Positions 5,596-8,306 of a stretch of 8,306 bases of DNA are shown one piece after another. The notes below the pieces were generated by a model, which was not told the DNA's origin, did no database searches, and was given only the letters and a program-made list of their open reading frames with translations. Origin of the DNA: Planctomycetota bacterium. Lineage in GTDB: Bacteria; Planctomycetota; Phycisphaerae; SM23-33. The stretch is from NCBI GenBank assembly GCA_003644335.1, contig QNCB01000036.1, positions 1 through 8,306 on the forward strand. The letters are read 5' to 3'. The position numbers and the translations under genes are program-made. Each line of letters begins with the position of its first letter. The stretch's first letter is position 1.

Positions 5596-7176
5596 ATGCC
5601 CTACTCCTCACCAGCGCAACGAGCCGCAGTCTGGGCTAACCGGAAGTACCAGGACGTAGAGAACCTGGACGCGGTCGTGATCGACAGTCCTTCCACGGGC
5701 ATTAAGCTGACCAAGAAGGATGTGCTGGATTACTACATGACGCCCGAGGTCAAGCGTCGCTTGCTCAGAGAGCTCAAGGGGAAAGACCTGGTCACTGTTC
5801 TTAACCGTGAACCAGGGGTCCCTATCGTACGACGTTACCGAAAAGCTGGAGAGCCCCTTCGTGCGCGTACGGGTGACGATATAGCCTGGTTTGCGGAGCG
5901 ACGCTACTCGGAGTTCCACCCAACTATCGGCAAGACTACTGACCATGTCTGGGTGGACATCGACGCGGGTAAGAACGTCGGAGTTGAAGAACTCAAGCCT
6001 GCGGTGAGAGATGTCCAGCGTGAAGTAGCTAAGCTTCCGGGAGTGAAGAAGACCGATGTAGCGTTTTCGGGTGGTACGGGATTCTACGTTCGGGGGAAGC
6101 TGGACGCCGAGCGGGATACCGACGTCCTCGAGCGTTCCATCAAGCGCATCATGGCGAAGCTCTCTCGCCGTAAAAACCCCTACGTTGTACGACCCCCTAA
6201 GGCTGACGAGATTCGCCTGGATGTCTCGACGTTTCATGACCAGGGTTCGATCCGCGCGCCGTATTCTTTAAACAGTGAAACGGGACTCGTGTCTGTCCGA
6301 GTACCTGATAACCAGTTGAAGGGGTTTGACCCGACCACCCACGCCAACCCTCTAGAGGTGATCACGAAGCTCCGGAGAAAGAAGAAGCGCCCCGAATTTG
6401 CTCCGGGAATCCCCGGGGGGAAGGCCGTGGAGAAGATCCCTACATTCCGGCAGCCCAAGTCTTGGATGTTGGCGGTGCAGGAACATAAAGCAGAACGTGC
6501 CGGTAAGCATTACGATTTGAGACTGGTTGATCCTTGGACGGGACATGCCCACTCGTGGGCCCTTCCCAAGGCCAAGCTGCCTGCCTCGAAAGAGAACGTA
6601 CTCGCTATCCAGACACCGACACACAGCTCAGACTACGCTCTGGGTTTTGGGGCAGGTGGCCCGAGGGCCATCATGAAGGGCTACGGAAAAGGGACAGTAG
6701 AGATCAAGCACAAAGAGCCCGTCCAGGTTCTCGCAGCTTCTCCAGATAAGGTAAAATTTCGGAGAAGGGTAAATGGAAACGAAGAGGACTTTGTGTTATT
6801 CCGGACCAAGGATGATTCGTGGCTTTTGAGGAACACTACAGAAAAGCAGGGTGCTGATATGGACACACTTTTTTGGAAGGGATTCGACGAAACACTGCAG
6901 AAGCTCGGGGCTACCAAGAAAATCAAGTCGCTTCTCAAACAGAAGCGCCTCTCCACTAGTGAGGCACAGCAGCCTTTGGACGTCGGAGATCAAGGAATGC
7001 CTGCCAGTGATCTTGCGCAGGTCTTGTCGGGCGTTACTGTTCCACAACGTACGGAAGGAGACAAGGGCGAAGACAACGTAGAGGATCGGCTGAATCGAAA
7101 GACAGTCTGGGGGCCCAAGGAGGAGATCTCCCACGAGGTAGCTTCAGGGCCATCACCGATTGGTTTGGGGTTTTAA
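5596..7176 (+). CDS. LigD-like polymerase/primase plus 3'-phosphoesterase protein, 526 residues
   Basis: Two DNA end-processing domains in the order of mycobacterial LigD, without the ligase. Residues about 25-270 resemble the LigD polymerase domain of the archaeo-eukaryotic primase superfamily: IKLTKKDVLDYY (36-47), motif I VWVDIDAG (D121, D123), motif II FSGGTGFYV (157-165, with Y164 where His is usual), motif III RLD (D209), then SIRAPYSLNSETG. Residues about 287-415 resemble the 3'-phosphoesterase domain: VQEHKAERAGKHYDLRL, with candidate metal or catalytic residues H297, H305, D307, R309, H343 and Y347. The last 105 residues start with a tag-like peptide (422-438) and are charged and low in order. 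The ATG at 5596 is preferred over an upstream in-frame GTG at 5545, which overlaps the previous gene. No strong ribosome binding site is seen, so coupling to the 89-residue gene is likely. It could prime replication, repair breaks, or clean 3' ends; I cannot choose. Confidence 0.88.
   Translation: MPYSSPAQRAAVWANRKYQDVENLDAVVIDSPSTGIKLTKKDVLDYYMTPEVKRRLLRELKGKDLVTVLNREPGVPIVRRYRKAGEPLRARTGDDIAWFAERRYSEFHPTIGKTTDHVWVDIDAGKNVGVEELKPAVRDVQREVAKLPGVKKTDVAFSGGTGFYVRGKLDAERDTDVLERSIKRIMAKLSRRKNPYVVRPPKADEIRLDVSTFHDQGSIRAPYSLNSETGLVSVRVPDNQLKGFDPTTHANPLEVITKLRRKKKRPEFAPGIPGGKAVEKIPTFRQPKSWMLAVQEHKAERAGKHYDLRLVDPWTGHAHSWALPKAKLPASKENVLAIQTPTHSSDYALGFGAGGPRAIMKGYGKGTVEIKHKEPVQVLAASPDKVKFRRRVNGNEEDFVLFRTKDDSWLLRNTTEKQGADMDTLFWKGFDETLQKLGATKKIKSLLKQKRLSTSEAQQPLDVGDQGMPASDLAQVLSGVTVPQRTEGDKGEDNVEDRLNRKTVWGPKEEISHEVASGPSPIGLGF
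6859..6909 (+). other. Internal tag-like peptide with in-frame ATG, possible internal start
   Basis: Codons 422-438 of the polymerase/phosphoesterase gene read MDTLFWKGFDETLQKLG. This aligns without gaps to the N-terminal tags of the two small genes (8 of 17 identical to the first: M, T, F, G, T, K, L, G). In those genes the Met is the start codon. Here an ATG at 6859 has a weak CAGGG-like sequence 7 bases upstream. It could start a separate 105-residue product (6859-7176) or mark an old gene fused to the end of the phosphoesterase domain. Confidence 0.6.
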
Positions 7177-8306
7177 ATGCCAACGCAGACGCTCGGACAA
7201 ATCCTCTTGAACCAGCACATCCCCAAGGGTTATCAACTCAGCGGAGAGTCTGGTAAGAAAGAGTTGCGCCAGAAGATGAATGAGCTGGCGCGTAAGGACC
7301 CTGTGGCGTATGTGAAAACGATCACGGACCTCAAGCGTGAAGGGGATTCGATTGCGACGTTGGAGGGGCTTTCTGTGGGCTTGGATGACATTGCGCCTGA
7401 TTACACAATGCGAAATCGGGTACTCCGCCCCTACGAAACCGCATTCGATAAGGCCACTACTGACAAGCAACGGCGACGTATAGCCGAAGAAGCTCAGGAC
7501 AAGATGTTGTCCATTGCTACTAAACACCCAGGGTCTATGACCCAGCAAGTGAAGAGCGGTGCGCGCGGGAAGCCCGTCCAGTACATGAAGATCATCGCAT
7601 CCCCCGCTGCTGCTCGTGACCCTTACGGATACACGGAACCGTGGCTTATCCGGAAGTCGTATTCAGAAGGTCTGAAGCCGTCGGACTACTGGGTGGCGGG
7701 CAACGAAGCCATTCTGGACACCATCAAGAGTACGGTGTCGGTGTCGGAACCTGGTGAATTGTCTAAGATCTTGGTGAGTAACATGGCAGATGCTCTCATC
7801 ACGGAGGAAGATTGTGGAACACACAACGGGATTCTCATGGACGTTACTGATCCCAACATCGTGGACCGTTATCTCGCACGGGATACGAATAGATACCGGC
7901 GGAACACTCTCATTACGTCTATGGTCCAGTCCAATATTCGTAAATCCGGGACTGCCAAGATACTAGTCCGCTCTCCCATGACGTGTGAAGCCGACGACGG
8001 TATTTGTCAGAAATGCCAGGGGCTCGACGAGAAGGGCAACATACACGAGATGGGCGTAAATGTAGGCGTTCGTGCGGCATCCGCCATGGCAGAACCGTTG
8101 GCGCAGTTTGCGTTGGACGCTAAGCACGGTGTGCGTACAGCAAAAGGCGACCGTGCACGCCTGCAGGGCGTTTCGGGTTTTCGTCAGATTATAGAGTCCC
8201 CTAAACAGTTTATGAACAAGGCGACGCTTGCCGACGTGGACGGGAAGATCACCAAGATCGAAAAAGCTCCGCAGGGTGGTACATATGTGAATATCGGAGA
8301 GAGGCA
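7177..8306 (+). CDS. rpoC: RNA polymerase beta' C-terminal half, separate subunit, 3' partial
   Basis: Continues beta' from where the fusion gene stops. The start TLGQILLNQHIPKG (5-18) aligns with E. coli TVGRAILWMIVPKG, GLSVGLDD (64-71) with GASVGIDD, and SGARG (127-131) with the segment before the bridge helix. A four-cysteine zinc site is kept: C213 in EDCGTHNGI, then C270, C277 and C280. The trigger-loop region reads AEPLAQFALDAKHG (305-318); H317 matches E. coli H936, but M932, R933, T934 and F935 are replaced by L, D, A and K. The bridge-helix region (about 173-200) is very divergent and lacks GARKG. No large insertion follows the trigger loop (compare E. coli SI3). The ATG directly follows the TAA of the previous gene with only a weak TGGGG upstream, so coupling is likely. 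The frame is open at the right edge after 376 codons. Confidence 0.95.
   Translation, partial: MPTQTLGQILLNQHIPKGYQLSGESGKKELRQKMNELARKDPVAYVKTITDLKREGDSIATLEGLSVGLDDIAPDYTMRNRVLRPYETAFDKATTDKQRRRIAEEAQDKMLSIATKHPGSMTQQVKSGARGKPVQYMKIIASPAAARDPYGYTEPWLIRKSYSEGLKPSDYWVAGNEAILDTIKSTVSVSEPGELSKILVSNMADALITEEDCGTHNGILMDVTDPNIVDRYLARDTNRYRRNTLITSMVQSNIRKSGTAKILVRSPMTCEADDGICQKCQGLDEKGNIHEMGVNVGVRAASAMAEPLAQFALDAKHGVRTAKGDRARLQGVSGFRQIIESPKQFMNKATLADVDGKITKIEKAPQGGTYVNIGER

Noticed and set aside
5608..6237. Antisense 209-residue frame
   Set aside because: It lies wholly opposite the polymerase domain, whose motifs are clear on the + strand; no ribosome binding site or recognisable domain.

Overview
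The window looks like part of a large tailed-phage genome (or a related large mobile genome) that carries its own multisubunit RNA polymerase. This is inference. It rests on dense single-strand packing with gaps of 0 to 29 bases, a divergent and rearranged bacterial-type RNA polymerase, an intein with a homing endonuclease, a primase/repair-type polymerase, and small orphan proteins with a shared N-terminal tag. No capsid, tail or terminase gene is visible, so phage origin is not proven. All genes are on the + strand and read as one probable operon; I see no terminator or convincing promoter inside it.

Bases 1-4907 are one open frame, cut by the left edge. It begins inside an RNA polymerase beta subunit, at the end of the rifampicin-region cluster I (E. 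coli beta about residue 530). It runs to the beta C-terminus and passes without a stop into the N-terminal part of beta'. The beta' part lacks the N-terminal zinc-binding domain. It reaches the catalytic Mg-binding loop NADYDGD, which is interrupted right after its third Asp by a 542-residue intein (3018-4643). The intein has two LAGLIDADG motifs and unusual splice-site residues. After it, beta' resumes (TMQLHVPV) and stops at a natural segment border.

Bases 4908-7176 separate the two halves of beta' and hold three genes: a 127-residue glycine-zipper membrane protein (4911-5294), an 89-residue orphan (5324-5593), and a 526-residue protein joining a LigD-type primase-polymerase domain to a LigD 3'-phosphoesterase domain (5596-7176). 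The two small proteins start with almost the same 17-residue peptide. A third version of it lies inside the polymerase gene at an in-frame ATG (6859). A 64-base direct repeat (4875-4938 and 5288-5351, one mismatch) carries the end of the polymerase gene, a GGAGG ribosome binding site and the tag start.

Bases 7177-8306 hold the start of a separate gene for the C-terminal half of beta' (zinc site, bridge helix, trigger loop), cut by the right edge. Together the window encodes most of a catalytic core for phage-specific transcription: a beta-beta' fusion that needs protein splicing to rebuild its active site, plus a separately encoded beta' C-half that supplies the trigger loop. Set between them is a DNA repair or priming enzyme and what look like tagged accessory proteins.
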